DNA of 64,000 nt, from assembly GCA_016210045.1 (NCBI GenBank), contig JACQUX010000011.1, positions 1 to 64,000 of the forward strand. The letters are read 5' to 3'. Both the position numbers and the translations under genes were made by a program. Shown piece by piece: positions 52,100 through 60,349 of the stretch. Below the pieces are notes generated by a model. It searched no databases and had not been told where the DNA came from. It saw only the letters and a program-made list of their open reading frames with translations. The stretch's first letter is position 1; each line of letters begins with the position of its first letter. Origin of the DNA: Deltaproteobacteria bacterium. Its GTDB lineage: Bacteria; UBA10199; GCA-002796325; JACPFF01.

Positions 52100-53476
52100 C
52101 TACTGCCGCAGCCCGTATTGGCGAATTTTTCGATACAGCGTCGCTTGACCGATCCGCAATCGCTTCGCTGCCTCGCCCACATTCCACACACACTTCTCGA
52201 GCGCGGATTCGATCGCGTAGCGCTCTACCATGTCGAGCGGCAGCACGCCACTCGCATCGCCGCCCTGATTGACCACGGCCCGCGGCCGCCCGGCGACGCG
52301 CGGTGACTTTTGCAACTGCGGCGGGAGGTGCTTCGGCTTGACGCGAGTGTCGTTATGCAACACGACGACGCGTTCAATGACGTTTTCCAGCTCGCGGACA
52401 TTGCCCGGCCAGGTGTGCGCACAGAGCAGGCCCATTGCATCGGGGGCGATATCGACGAAGGGCTTCTCCAATTTCTGCGCAAACCGTTCCATGAAGGCCC
52501 GCGCCAAGACCGGGACATCCTCGGCACGTTCCCGCAACGGCGGGATATGGATCGGCACAACGTTCAAACGATAATATAAATCTTCTCGAAAATGACCGCG
52601 CTGCACTTCCGCTTGCACGTCGCGATTGGTCGCCGCCACGAACCGGAGATCGACGGTAATCCGCTCGCTCCCGCCGACACGCATGAAACTCCGTTCCTGC
52701 AACAAGCGCAGGATCTTGACTTGGAGCGCCAACGGCATCTCGCAAATTTCATCCAGGAATAACGTCCCTTGATGCGCCCGCTCGCAACAGCCGGTGTAAC
52801 GCCGCTCCGCGCCGGTAAAAGCGCCTCGCTCATGACCGAACAACTCGTTCTCGAGCAGATTCTCCGGAATCGCCCCGCAATTGATGTCCATGAAGATCTG
52901 CTCGGCCCGCAGACTGAATTGATGGATGGCGCGCGCGACCAGCTCTTTGCCCGTGCCCGACTCGCCGGTCAACAACACGGTCGCGTTCGTCGGAGCCACA
53001 GTCCGGATCAATTGAAACACTTCCTGCATCTTCGCACTTTGGCCCAACATCCCGGCGAACTTGTGTGGCCACCCCATCTGCTGTTCCAGGAAAAAGACCC
53101 GCTTCGTCAATCGGTAGAGTTTGACGGCGTGTTCCAACAGATGGCGGAAACGATTCGCTTCGACCGGCCAGCGGAGGTAATCGTGCGCGCCTCCTTTGAC
53201 CAACTCCACGGCCGTCTCCACCGAACTCCCCTCGCCCGCGAGGATCAGCACCGGTAAATGTTCATCGAACTGTTGCGCGACGGACAGCACATCGCGCGCC
53301 AGATCGTGCGACGCGCCGATCTGAACCAGCACCGTTTCCGGCGGTTCCAGCGCGAACATCGCCTGATAATCTTCGGCACTCGCGTGCTTGATCGACCACG
53401 CGGCATCGGGGAGCAAGTCCTCGACCGCTCGGCCGTTCGCTGTCGGATCCCGGACCAACAGGACACGGTATTGCAT
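52100..53476 (-). CDS. Sigma-54 activator with degenerate receiver
   Basis: 458 residues. The N-terminal ~125 form a receiver that has lost key residues: VRDP at strand 1, VLVQIGA where the phosphoacceptor Asp should be (Gln), Ala for the switch Thr (LILAGE) and Trp for Lys (LRWPV). The AAA+ domain is intact: Walker A GESGTGKELVARAIH, the sigma-54-contact GAFTGA loop, Walker B GTLFLDEI. The C-terminal Fis-type HTH ends ATLYRKIRQYGLRQ. It probably signals without phosphorylation, perhaps by hetero-oligomerising with its neighbours. One-base overlap with the upstream activator. Confidence 0.92.
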   Translation of the reverse strand: MQYRVLLVRDPTANGRAVEDLLPDAAWSIKHASAEDYQAMFALEPPETVLVQIGASHDLARDVLSVAQQFDEHLPVLILAGEGSSVETAVELVKGGAHDYLRWPVEANRFRHLLEHAVKLYRLTKRVFFLEQQMGWPHKFAGMLGQSAKMQEVFQLIRTVAPTNATVLLTGESGTGKELVARAIHQFSLRAEQIFMDINCGAIPENLLENELFGHERGAFTGAERRYTGCCERAHQGTLFLDEICEMPLALQVKILRLLQERSFMRVGGSERITVDLRFVAATNRDVQAEVQRGHFREDLYYRLNVVPIHIPPLRERAEDVPVLARAFMERFAQKLEKPFVDIAPDAMGLLCAHTWPGNVRELENVIERVVVLHNDTRVKPKHLPPQLQKSPRVAGRPRAVVNQGGDASGVLPLDMVERYAIESALEKCVWNVGEAAKRLRIGQATLYRKIRQYGLRQ

Positions 53477-54906
53477 TACGCCTCCCGCGCCGACGATTTC
53501 TTCCGAAACTCATCCACTTCGATATTGAATTTCTTCACGATCTTTTTGAAGTTACTGCGATCCATCCCCGCCTTTTGCGCGGCATACGACAAATTGCCGT
53601 TGGTTTGGCGTAACAAATTGGAGAGATAGGCGCGGTTGAAGGCCCACATCGCCCGATCCTTTGCTTCCTGATAATTAAATTGCGAGAGATCGGTCGCCAC
53701 CGGCTCTTCCGCCAAATAGAAACTTTCTCCCAAAATGCGCGGCGGCAGATCCCGCACCGTCACGGTATCGCCGGTTACGAGCACGACCGCCCGCTCAATG
53801 ACATTCTCCAACTCACGCACGTTCCCCACCCATTGGTAATTCTGCATCACTTGCAAGGCGTCAATCGCAATCTTCGTCACTTCTTTTTCCATTTTCTTAC
53901 TGTATTTTTGCAGGAAGTGGTACGCGAGTAGCGGAATGTCTTCGGGCCGATCCCGCAGCGGCGGCATCGTGACTTGAATCACATTAAGCCGATAATATAG
54001 ATCTTCGCGAAATTTTCCCTCTTTCACCGACTGCGCGAGTTCGCGATTCGTCGCCGCCAACAGGCGGACATCGATGTGGCGGCTCTGATTCCCACCGACC
54101 GGCCGGATCTCTCCCTCTTGGAGCGCACGGAGCAACTTCACCTGAATACTCGACGGGATTTCGCCGATCTCATCGAGGAAAATCGTACCCCCGTCGGCCT
54201 CCTCGAAGAGTCCCTTTTTCTCGGCAATCGCCCCGGTAAACGAGCCGCGTTGGTGCCCGAATAATTCGCTCTCCAACAAGGGTTCGGGTAATGCGGCGCA
54301 ATTGATGATCACAAACGGGCGCGTACTCCGTTTCGAGCGCTGATGAATGGCGCGCGCGACCAGTTCCTTCCCCGTCCCCGACTCCCCAAGAATCAGCACC
54401 GTCGAAGTCGTCGCGGCGACACTCTCGATCGTTTGAAAGACCTCCTGCGTCTTGCGACTCTTCCCGACAATCCCCTCGTAGACGAATTTATCCGATCCCT
54501 GTCGCTCGAAGCGGCGCAGCTTCTGCATCAGATGGAATTTTTCCATCGCCTTCTGGATCGCCATCACGACCTTCGTGATATCTTCGAACGGCTTGGTGAG
54601 ATAATCGTAGGCTCCCATCTTAATGGCCTGCACCGCCGTCTCGACCGTGCCGACGCCGGTGATGATGATCACTTCCGTCGCATGCTGGTTGGCGCGGATA
54701 TATTCCAGCAATTGCATGCCGCTGTAGCCGGGGAGGTTGATGTCGATCACCGCCACTTCGACCATTTGGCGATTCAGACATTCCACCGCTTCCGTTCCGG
54801 AGCGCGCCACTTCCACGCTCCACCCTTCCTCCTTGGCGACACGCTCGAACACCTTCACGAGCGACTCGTCGTCATCCACGATCAGCAGATTGGTCCGCTT
54901 AAACAT
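53476..54906 (-). CDS. Sigma-54-dependent response regulator (GSFTGA variant)
   Basis: 476 residues from the ATG at 54906 (MFKRTNLLIVDDDESLVKVFERV), GAGGTG upstream; the longer frame lies in the previous gene. The receiver is intact, with phosphoacceptor Asp in VAVIDINLPGYSG. The AAA+ core has GESGTGKELVARAIH and GTIFLDEIGE, but the sigma-54 loop reads GSFTGA rather than GAFTGA. The Fis-type HTH is AAQKAGMDRSNFKKIVKKFN. The stop overlaps the next activator by one base. Confidence 0.95.
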   Translation of the reverse strand: MFKRTNLLIVDDDESLVKVFERVAKEEGWSVEVARSGTEAVECLNRQMVEVAVIDINLPGYSGMQLLEYIRANQHATEVIIITGVGTVETAVQAIKMGAYDYLTKPFEDITKVVMAIQKAMEKFHLMQKLRRFERQGSDKFVYEGIVGKSRKTQEVFQTIESVAATTSTVLILGESGTGKELVARAIHQRSKRSTRPFVIINCAALPEPLLESELFGHQRGSFTGAIAEKKGLFEEADGGTIFLDEIGEIPSSIQVKLLRALQEGEIRPVGGNQSRHIDVRLLAATNRELAQSVKEGKFREDLYYRLNVIQVTMPPLRDRPEDIPLLAYHFLQKYSKKMEKEVTKIAIDALQVMQNYQWVGNVRELENVIERAVVLVTGDTVTVRDLPPRILGESFYLAEEPVATDLSQFNYQEAKDRAMWAFNRAYLSNLLRQTNGNLSYAAQKAGMDRSNFKKIVKKFNIEVDEFRKKSSAREA

Positions 54907-56308
54907 AATCACCTCGTTGGTTCGCGGGCGCATCGGAGGCGCCCTGTTGACGACGCAATTTTTCCACTAAGGTCGTGCGATTGAGCTGTAACAGGCCCGC
55001 CGCGCGATTCTTATTGCCGCCCGACATCTGCAGGGCCTGCTGAATCAGCGATTGCTCGAACTCCAACACGGCGGCTTTTAATGAGAGCCCCGTGACCGGC
55101 AACACGACCTGCGGCGGTTGGTACGGCTGCGGGAGCGTCTGCAACGCGGCCGGCAGATCGGCGACCTCGACCACGCCCTGTCCCTTCAACACGACGATCC
55201 GCTCGATCAAATTTTCCAGCTCCCGCACGTTACCGGGCCATCGATACTGCTCCAGGCAGGCCACTGCGTCCCGCGAAAACCCGCTCACCGCGCGACCATT
55301 TACCTGATTAAAGTGGTCCAGAAAGTGTTGCGCCAGCAACGCGACATCGCCGGTCCGCTCCTGCAGGTTCGGCAATTTCACGGGAATGACATTCAATCGG
55401 TAGTAGAGATCCTCGCGGAAACGACGGTCTTGCACCGCCACCTCAAGGTCCTGATTGGTCGCGGCGACAATCCGCACATCGACGTCCATCACCTGTGCGG
55501 AACCGACCGGCTCGAAACGTCGTTCTTGCAACACGCGCAACAATTTGACTTGCAACTTCGGACTCATCTCCCCGATCTCATCCAGCAAGATCGTACCGCC
55601 ATGCGCGGCTTCGAATTTTCCCGCCCGCGTGGCCACGGCACCCGTAAATGCCCCGCGCACATGACCAAAGAGTTCCGCCTCCAACAGGTCTTCCGGAATC
55701 GCCCCACAATTGACGGCCACAAACGGGCCTTGCGTGCGATGACTCCGGTGATGCAGCGCTCGCGCCACCAGCTCTTTGCCGGTCCCCGATTCCCCAAGCA
55801 ACAAGACGGTGCTGTCGGTCGCCGCCACTTTTTCGATCAGGTCGAACACCTCGCCCATCACCGGCGAGCGGCCGATGATCTCAGGAAAGCCGACTTGCTG
55901 CTGCAACGCGACCTTTAGCGCGCGGTTTTCCACGCGCAGCCGCCGATATTCGAGGGCCGTCCCGACGAGTTGCCGAATCGCCTCGAGCTCGAACGGCTTC
56001 GTCAAATAGTGATAGGCGCCGGCGCGCATCGCCTCGACGGCCGAGGAAATCGTCCCGAAGCCGGTCATGACGATCGCGACCAGTTCCGGATCGCGCGCAT
56101 GGAGTGCCTGCACCAGCTCAATGCCGTTTCGCTCCGGCATCATCAGATCGACGAGCGCGGCATCGAATGGCCTCCGCTCCGCCAACGCAATCCCTTCGTC
56201 GACCGTGCCGGCACAACCGACGTGATACCCGAGATCAGTCAGAAATTTTTCCAACGCCCGGCGAATGACGGCCTCGTCATCGACGACTAAAATAGATTCC
56301 TGCCGCAT
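54899..56308 (-). CDS. Sigma-54-dependent response regulator, NtrC type
   Basis: 469 residues. Receiver with Asp in FDAALVDLMMPERNG and Lys in LTKPFELEA; AAA+ with GESGTGKELVARALH, GAFTGA and GTILLDEIGE; Fis-type HTH (NRAAGLLQLNRTTLVEKL). All key residues present. Transcribed directly after the histidine kinase (12-nt gap), so this is its likeliest cognate regulator. It overlaps the next activator by 8 nt. Confidence 0.96.
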   Translation of the reverse strand: MRQESILVVDDEAVIRRALEKFLTDLGYHVGCAGTVDEGIALAERRPFDAALVDLMMPERNGIELVQALHARDPELVAIVMTGFGTISSAVEAMRAGAYHYLTKPFELEAIRQLVGTALEYRRLRVENRALKVALQQQVGFPEIIGRSPVMGEVFDLIEKVAATDSTVLLLGESGTGKELVARALHHRSHRTQGPFVAVNCGAIPEDLLEAELFGHVRGAFTGAVATRAGKFEAAHGGTILLDEIGEMSPKLQVKLLRVLQERRFEPVGSAQVMDVDVRIVAATNQDLEVAVQDRRFREDLYYRLNVIPVKLPNLQERTGDVALLAQHFLDHFNQVNGRAVSGFSRDAVACLEQYRWPGNVRELENLIERIVVLKGQGVVEVADLPAALQTLPQPYQPPQVVLPVTGLSLKAAVLEFEQSLIQQALQMSGGNKNRAAGLLQLNRTTLVEKLRRQQGASDAPANQRGDYV

Positions 56309-56320
56309 AGCCCCTCCACT

Positions 56321-57562
56321 TCAACTCGGTTGTGGTAATGCACCGACCAGTCCCCCGGACGCCTCCACGACATGCACGGCCTCTGCCTGCGGGAGACCGA
56401 TCCGAAACGTCGTCCCCTTCCCCTCCTCACTCTCGACGTGAATCGTCCCGTTATGTTCGCGAATAATCCGATACGTGATCGACAAGCCAAGGCCGGTCCC
56501 CTTCCCCGGTCCTTTGGTGGTGAAAAACGGATCGAAGATCTTATTCAGCAGTTCACGCCGGATCCCAACGCCGTTATCGATGACTTCCACAACGACCTGC
56601 CGCTGTTCCGCCGCGTGACGCACGCGGATCGTGATCGCGCCGCCCTTTGGCATCGCTTGCGCGGCATTCGTCAGGAGATTCAAGAAGACTTGTTGCAGCC
56701 GATTGCCGTCGCCGAAGACCGGTGGCAGATTGGTGGCGATTTCCGTATGGAGACGCAGATTCAGCGACAGAAATTCGCGCCGCAAGAATCCGAACACTTT
56801 TTCAATCAAGGGACCGATATCGACGGCCGTCTTCTCGCGACCGGAGGAGACGCGCGAGAAATCGAGCAAGTCTTGGACGATCTTCTTACAACGTAATGCC
56901 GCGCGCTCGATTTCTTCCAGATCCGCGCGCACCGAATCGCCGTCCTGAAACTCGCGCATCAGTAATTGGGTAAAGGCCAGAATGCCGCCGAGTGGATTAT
57001 TAATTTCGTGCGCCACACCACCCGCGAGCATGCCGATCGCCGCCATTTTTTCTTGCTGCACTAACTCTTGCTGCAGCCGCCGTTCTTCCGTGATGTCGCG
57101 GTAGTGCATCACCAGCGCATACTCTTGCCCTTTGGCTCCGGGAAAAGGATAGGCGAGGACTTCGTATTCACGTGCGCCGATGGCGTGGTTGAGTTGGCTC
57201 TTGGCTTGCCAGTCGCGCCGCATCGCTTCCGCCGCCGGACAACCTTGGCACGGCTGTTTGCGGTGCGCAAAAATTTCGTAGCAGCGCTGCCCGACCAATT
57301 CGCGAATATCGATCCCGGCCCGCGCCGCCATCGCCAAATTCGCGCGTTGAATGCGGTATTGGCGATCGAGCACACTGACCGGATCTTGGATGGCATCGAA
57401 GGTCGATTCCCAGAGATATTTGCCGCGCGACAGGAGGTCGACAAGTCGCTCTAATTCGACAATCTTTTCTTTCAATCCCCGGGTTGGCGCCTTCGCCGCC
57501 ACCAACTTGGGCGGCTTGCGCGGTACGGCCACGACGCGTGTTGTGATGCCCCCCTTAGCCAT
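56321..57562 (-). CDS. PAS-domain sensor histidine kinase (NtrB-like)
   Basis: About 413 residues from the ATG at 57562 ([14 protein letters not shown]); further upstream the open frame has non-coding composition and a dyad. The PAS domain (~65-180) carries a paired-Cys motif [11 protein letters not shown], suggestive of redox or metal sensing. HisKA has the H box [17 protein letters not shown], then [16 protein letters not shown] and [13 protein letters not shown]. No transmembrane segment, so it is cytoplasmic. It opens an eight-gene operon with three sigma-54 activators, STAS, RsbW-like, SpoIIE-like and folC. Confidence 0.93.
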   Translation of the reverse strand: MAKGGITTRVVAVPRKPPKLVAAKAPTRGLKEKIVELERLVDLLSRGKYLWESTFDAIQDPVSVLDRQYRIQRANLAMAARAGIDIRELVGQRCYEIFAHRKQPCQGCPAAEAMRRDWQAKSQLNHAIGAREYEVLAYPFPGAKGQEYALVMHYRDITEERRLQQELVQQEKMAAIGMLAGGVAHEINNPLGGILAFTQLLMREFQDGDSVRADLEEIERAALRCKKIVQDLLDFSRVSSGREKTAVDIGPLIEKVFGFLRREFLSLNLRLHTEIATNLPPVFGDGNRLQQVFLNLLTNAAQAMPKGGAITIRVRHAAEQRQVVVEVIDNGVGIRRELLNKIFDPFFTTKGPGKGTGLGLSITYRIIREHNGTIHVESEEGKGTTFRIGLPQAEAVHVVEASGGLVGALPQPS

Positions 57563-57589
57563 CGGGTAGGATGGTACCCAATTAATTTC

Positions 57590-57608
57590 ATTATGGGAAG
57601 TCCATAAT
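57590..57608. promoter_or_regulatory. 7-bp dyad upstream of the histidine kinase operon
   Basis: ATTATGG-GAAGT-CCATAAT is a perfect inverted repeat with a 5-nt spacer, 28 bp upstream of the kinase ATG. It lies in an AT-rich island between divergent genes and looks like an operator. No sigma-54 GG-N10-GC box was seen nearby. Confidence 0.5.
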
Positions 57609-57683
57609 ACCCTGTGCACTTTAACCCAATAACAAATATGGTAATTTTCACGCGGCAATCGAAACCCACTGGGAGGGTGCCTT

Positions 57684-57714
57684 GCGTGCGCACGTCTGTA
57701 CGCACGTATACACG
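57684..57714. repeat. CGTACGCA-like degenerate repeat in the kinase/purM intergenic region
   Basis: GCGTGCGCACGTCTGTACGC followed by ACGTATACACG. It shares the GTACGCAC core with the 8-nt tandem repeat inside the gene at 9575-9608. The remainder of 57563-57739 holds no gene. Confidence 0.5.
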
Positions 57715-57757
57715 CTTTGCTTGACCCTCTTCCCGAGGTGTGCGACTGCGAGCCGCG

Positions 57758-58795
57758 ATGAGTCAGCACTATGCGCGCGCAGGTGTCGATTTAGGGGCGG
57801 CCGATGAGTTTATCGCACGCATCGCACCCCATGCGCGCTCGACCACTCGCCCGGAGGTCTTGGCCGGGGTCGGCGGGTTCGCCGCCCATTTGGCCCTCGA
57901 TCTGGCTCGCTATCGCGCACCGATCATTGTCACTTCGACCGACGGCGTCGGCACCAAATTGCGCGTCGCCATTGAAACGGCCACGCTCGACACGATCGGC
58001 ATCGATCTCGTCGCAATGTGCGCCAATGACATCGCGTGCTCCGGAGCCGCCCCGCTGGCCTTCCTCGACTACTTCGCCACCGGAAAACTCGCGCCTACGT
58101 ACCACGCACCGATCATTGCCGGCATTGCCAACGCCTGCCGCACCATCGGCTGCGCACTGGTTGGCGGGGAAACGGCAGAGCTGCCAGGCATGTACACCGG
58201 CACCGATTTCGATTTGGCCGGCTTTGTCATCGGACTGGTGGATCGCGACCGACTGATCGACGGCCACACTATCCAACCGGGCCAAGTCGTGGTGGGCATC
58301 GCCGCCACCGGATTTCACAGCAACGGCTACTCACTCTTACGCCGCGTGTTGTTGGAAGAACAGCGGCTCCAACTCACCGATCGCTTCCCGGAGATGCCGG
58401 CCTCGGTTGGCGAAGTCTTGCTCACGCCGACGGCCCTCTACAGCCCGCTCGTGGCCCAACTCATGACGGCCGGACGCATCCACGGGATTGCGCATATCAC
58501 CGGCGGCGGCCTGACCGGGAATATCCCCCGCATCTTGCCCGCAACATGTCAGATGCGTTTCCACTGGTCGCGATGGACACTGCCAACGCCGTTTGCCGTA
58601 GTGCAACGTATGGCCGGCTTGAGCGATGCCGAACTGCGGACGGTTTTGAATTGCGGCATTGGACTCGTCGTGATCGTCGACGCGGCCTTCGCCACGACGG
58701 CGTGCGAGACCGCCACGGCTGCGGGTTTTGCCGCGCACGCGATCGGCGAAATCGTCGCGCGCCCGAGCAACGCGGAACCGATCGTCTATGTGTAA
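57758..58795 (+). CDS. purM: Phosphoribosylformylglycinamidine cyclo-ligase PurM
   Basis: 345 residues from the ATG at 57758; a GTG at 57740 in the same frame is a weaker choice. AIR synthase signatures include DGVGTKLRVAIE, VAMCANDIACSGAAPLAFLDY, GGETAELPGMY and GIAATGFHSNGYSLLRR, and AHITGGGLTGNIPRIL. It makes aminoimidazole ribotide from FGAM with ATP. purN follows 8 nt later, so the two form an operon. Confidence 0.96.
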   Translation: MSQHYARAGVDLGAADEFIARIAPHARSTTRPEVLAGVGGFAAHLALDLARYRAPIIVTSTDGVGTKLRVAIETATLDTIGIDLVAMCANDIACSGAAPLAFLDYFATGKLAPTYHAPIIAGIANACRTIGCALVGGETAELPGMYTGTDFDLAGFVIGLVDRDRLIDGHTIQPGQVVVGIAATGFHSNGYSLLRRVLLEEQRLQLTDRFPEMPASVGEVLLTPTALYSPLVAQLMTAGRIHGIAHITGGGLTGNIPRILPATCQMRFHWSRWTLPTPFAVVQRMAGLSDAELRTVLNCGIGLVVIVDAAFATTACETATAAGFAAHAIGEIVARPSNAEPIVYV

Positions 58796-58803
58796 CCTCG
58801 CGT

Positions 58804-59403
58804 ATGGCTGAAAAGTCCACCAATCGACGTACGCACCCAATGATCGCTGTGCTCGCCTCCGGCGAGGGGACTAATTTTCAAGCCCTGCTCGATGCCGACG
58901 CGGCTGGACAACTCCACGCCACCATCGCGCTGCTGCTGACCAACAACCCTCAAGCGCGGGCCATTGAACGCGCCCAACGGGCCAATATTCCGCACGTCGT
59001 GATACCAAACCACCGGGATCGGAATCTCCTTGGCACCGCCATTCTGGATGCGCTGCAAGCGACTTCCGTGCAGCTCCTCTGCCTCGCCGGCTTCATGCGC
59101 GTGCTCGCTCCAGCCGTCATCGCCGCCTATCCCCGCCGTATCCTCAACATTCATCCTGCGCTGTTGCCCAAATTTCCAGGCCTCCACGCCGTCCAACAGG
59201 CCCTCACGGCCGGCGTCACCGAGACCGGGTGCACTGTCCATTTAGTTGATGAGGGAATCGATACCGGCCCGATCATCCTGCAGGAGCGCGTCCCGATCCT
59301 CCCCGGCGACACCGAAGCCAGCCTCGCGGCCCGTATTCATGCTGTCGAACACCGCGTGTATCCGCGAGCGGTAAAACTATTTCTCTCGACAGCCACTACT
59401 TGA
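58804..59403 (+). CDS. purN: Phosphoribosylglycinamide formyltransferase PurN
   Basis: 199 residues from the ATG at 58804; the ATG at 58840 (MIAVLASGEGTNFQ) is an alternative start. Motifs: LASGEGTNFQALLDA, CLAGFMRVL, the NIHPALLPKFPG loop with the catalytic His, and GCTVHLVDEGIDTGPIILQ with the catalytic Asp. It transfers a formyl group from 10-formyl-THF to GAR. It ends 31 bp before the guanylyltransferase gene. Confidence 0.95.
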   Translation: MAEKSTNRRTHPMIAVLASGEGTNFQALLDADAAGQLHATIALLLTNNPQARAIERAQRANIPHVVIPNHRDRNLLGTAILDALQATSVQLLCLAGFMRVLAPAVIAAYPRRILNIHPALLPKFPGLHAVQQALTAGVTETGCTVHLVDEGIDTGPIILQERVPILPGDTEASLAARIHAVEHRVYPRAVKLFLSTATT

Positions 59404-59434
59404 CTCCGCCCCGACCTCCGCTTAAAGCCGTGAC

Positions 59435-60349
59435 ATGCCACTCAGCCCCCAGACGTATTGCGTCCTGATGTGCGGCGGAGAGGGGACGAGATTTGCCCCA
59501 CTCTCCACCCCCGACTGCCCCAAACAATTCTTGCGCCTCTTCGGCACCCGCAGCTTGCTGCAAGAGACTTACAACCGATGCGAGGCCCTGGTGCCACCGC
59601 AGCGGGTTTTTGCCAGCACGAACTACCGCTACGTCCCGCTGATTCGGGAACATCTACCACAACTGCCGAGCGACAATATCATTGCGGAACCGCTCAAAAA
59701 AAACACCGCGCCGGCACTTGCGTTGGCCGCTGCCATTTTGGCTCGTCGTGATCCCGAGGCGATCATGGTGGCGCTGCCGGCCGATCACATGATCGTCAAC
59801 CTCGCAACTTTTCAACAAGCGCTTCAGACTGCGGAACGGATCGCCATCGACGGCGATTACCTCGTGACGTTGGGAATTCGCCCGGATCGGCCCGCCACGG
59901 AATATGGCTACATCTGCGGAGGCGTTCCGCTCTCCGCCTCGGCCTCACTGGTGGAACGCTTTGTCGAGAAACCAAATCACGCCCTCGCAGTTTCGTATCT
60001 CGCGAACGGTCGCTATTATTGGAACAGTGGAATGTTTATTTGGCGGGCGCGGCGACTCCTCACGGAAATCGCCGCCCATTTACCCGAACTCGACCGCGCC
60101 GTCCGGCTGTTGGCCGACCGCAAGATTTCATTGTCCGGCCACGATCCGCTGATCGACGACTACTTCGCCACCGCACCGGAAATTTCCATCGACTACGGCG
60201 TGATGGAACGTTCGCAGCGCGTCGCGATGATCCCGGTCGAATGCGGGTGGAGCGACGTCGGCTCTTGGGAAGGATTGCGGGAATTCGTGCAACGGGAAGG
60301 ACTCGCCGTGGCGCCGGAAGTCCGGCCGCTGCTGACCCAACACGGATGA
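59435..60349 (+). CDS. Mannose-1-phosphate guanylyltransferase (short form)
   Basis: 304 residues. The nucleotidyltransferase core is intact: CGGEGTRFAPLSTPDCPKQF, LPADHMI, EYGYI, FVEKPNH, YYWNSGMFIW and GWSDVGSW. It makes GDP-mannose, a precursor of polysaccharides. Most homologs run on by 40 or more residues after GSW, or carry a fused isomerase; here only about 25 residues follow, ending at the overlap with the next start (60346). Whether that loss matters is not clear. Confidence 0.9.
   Translation: MPLSPQTYCVLMCGGEGTRFAPLSTPDCPKQFLRLFGTRSLLQETYNRCEALVPPQRVFASTNYRYVPLIREHLPQLPSDNIIAEPLKKNTAPALALAAAILARRDPEAIMVALPADHMIVNLATFQQALQTAERIAIDGDYLVTLGIRPDRPATEYGYICGGVPLSASASLVERFVEKPNHALAVSYLANGRYYWNSGMFIWRARRLLTEIAAHLPELDRAVRLLADRKISLSGHDPLIDDYFATAPEISIDYGVMERSQRVAMIPVECGWSDVGSWEGLREFVQREGLAVAPEVRPLLTQHG

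Noticed and set aside
57563-57769. N-terminal extension of the histidine kinase frame
   Set aside because: The region has an AT-rich dyad and repeat sequence, and its translation is not protein-like.
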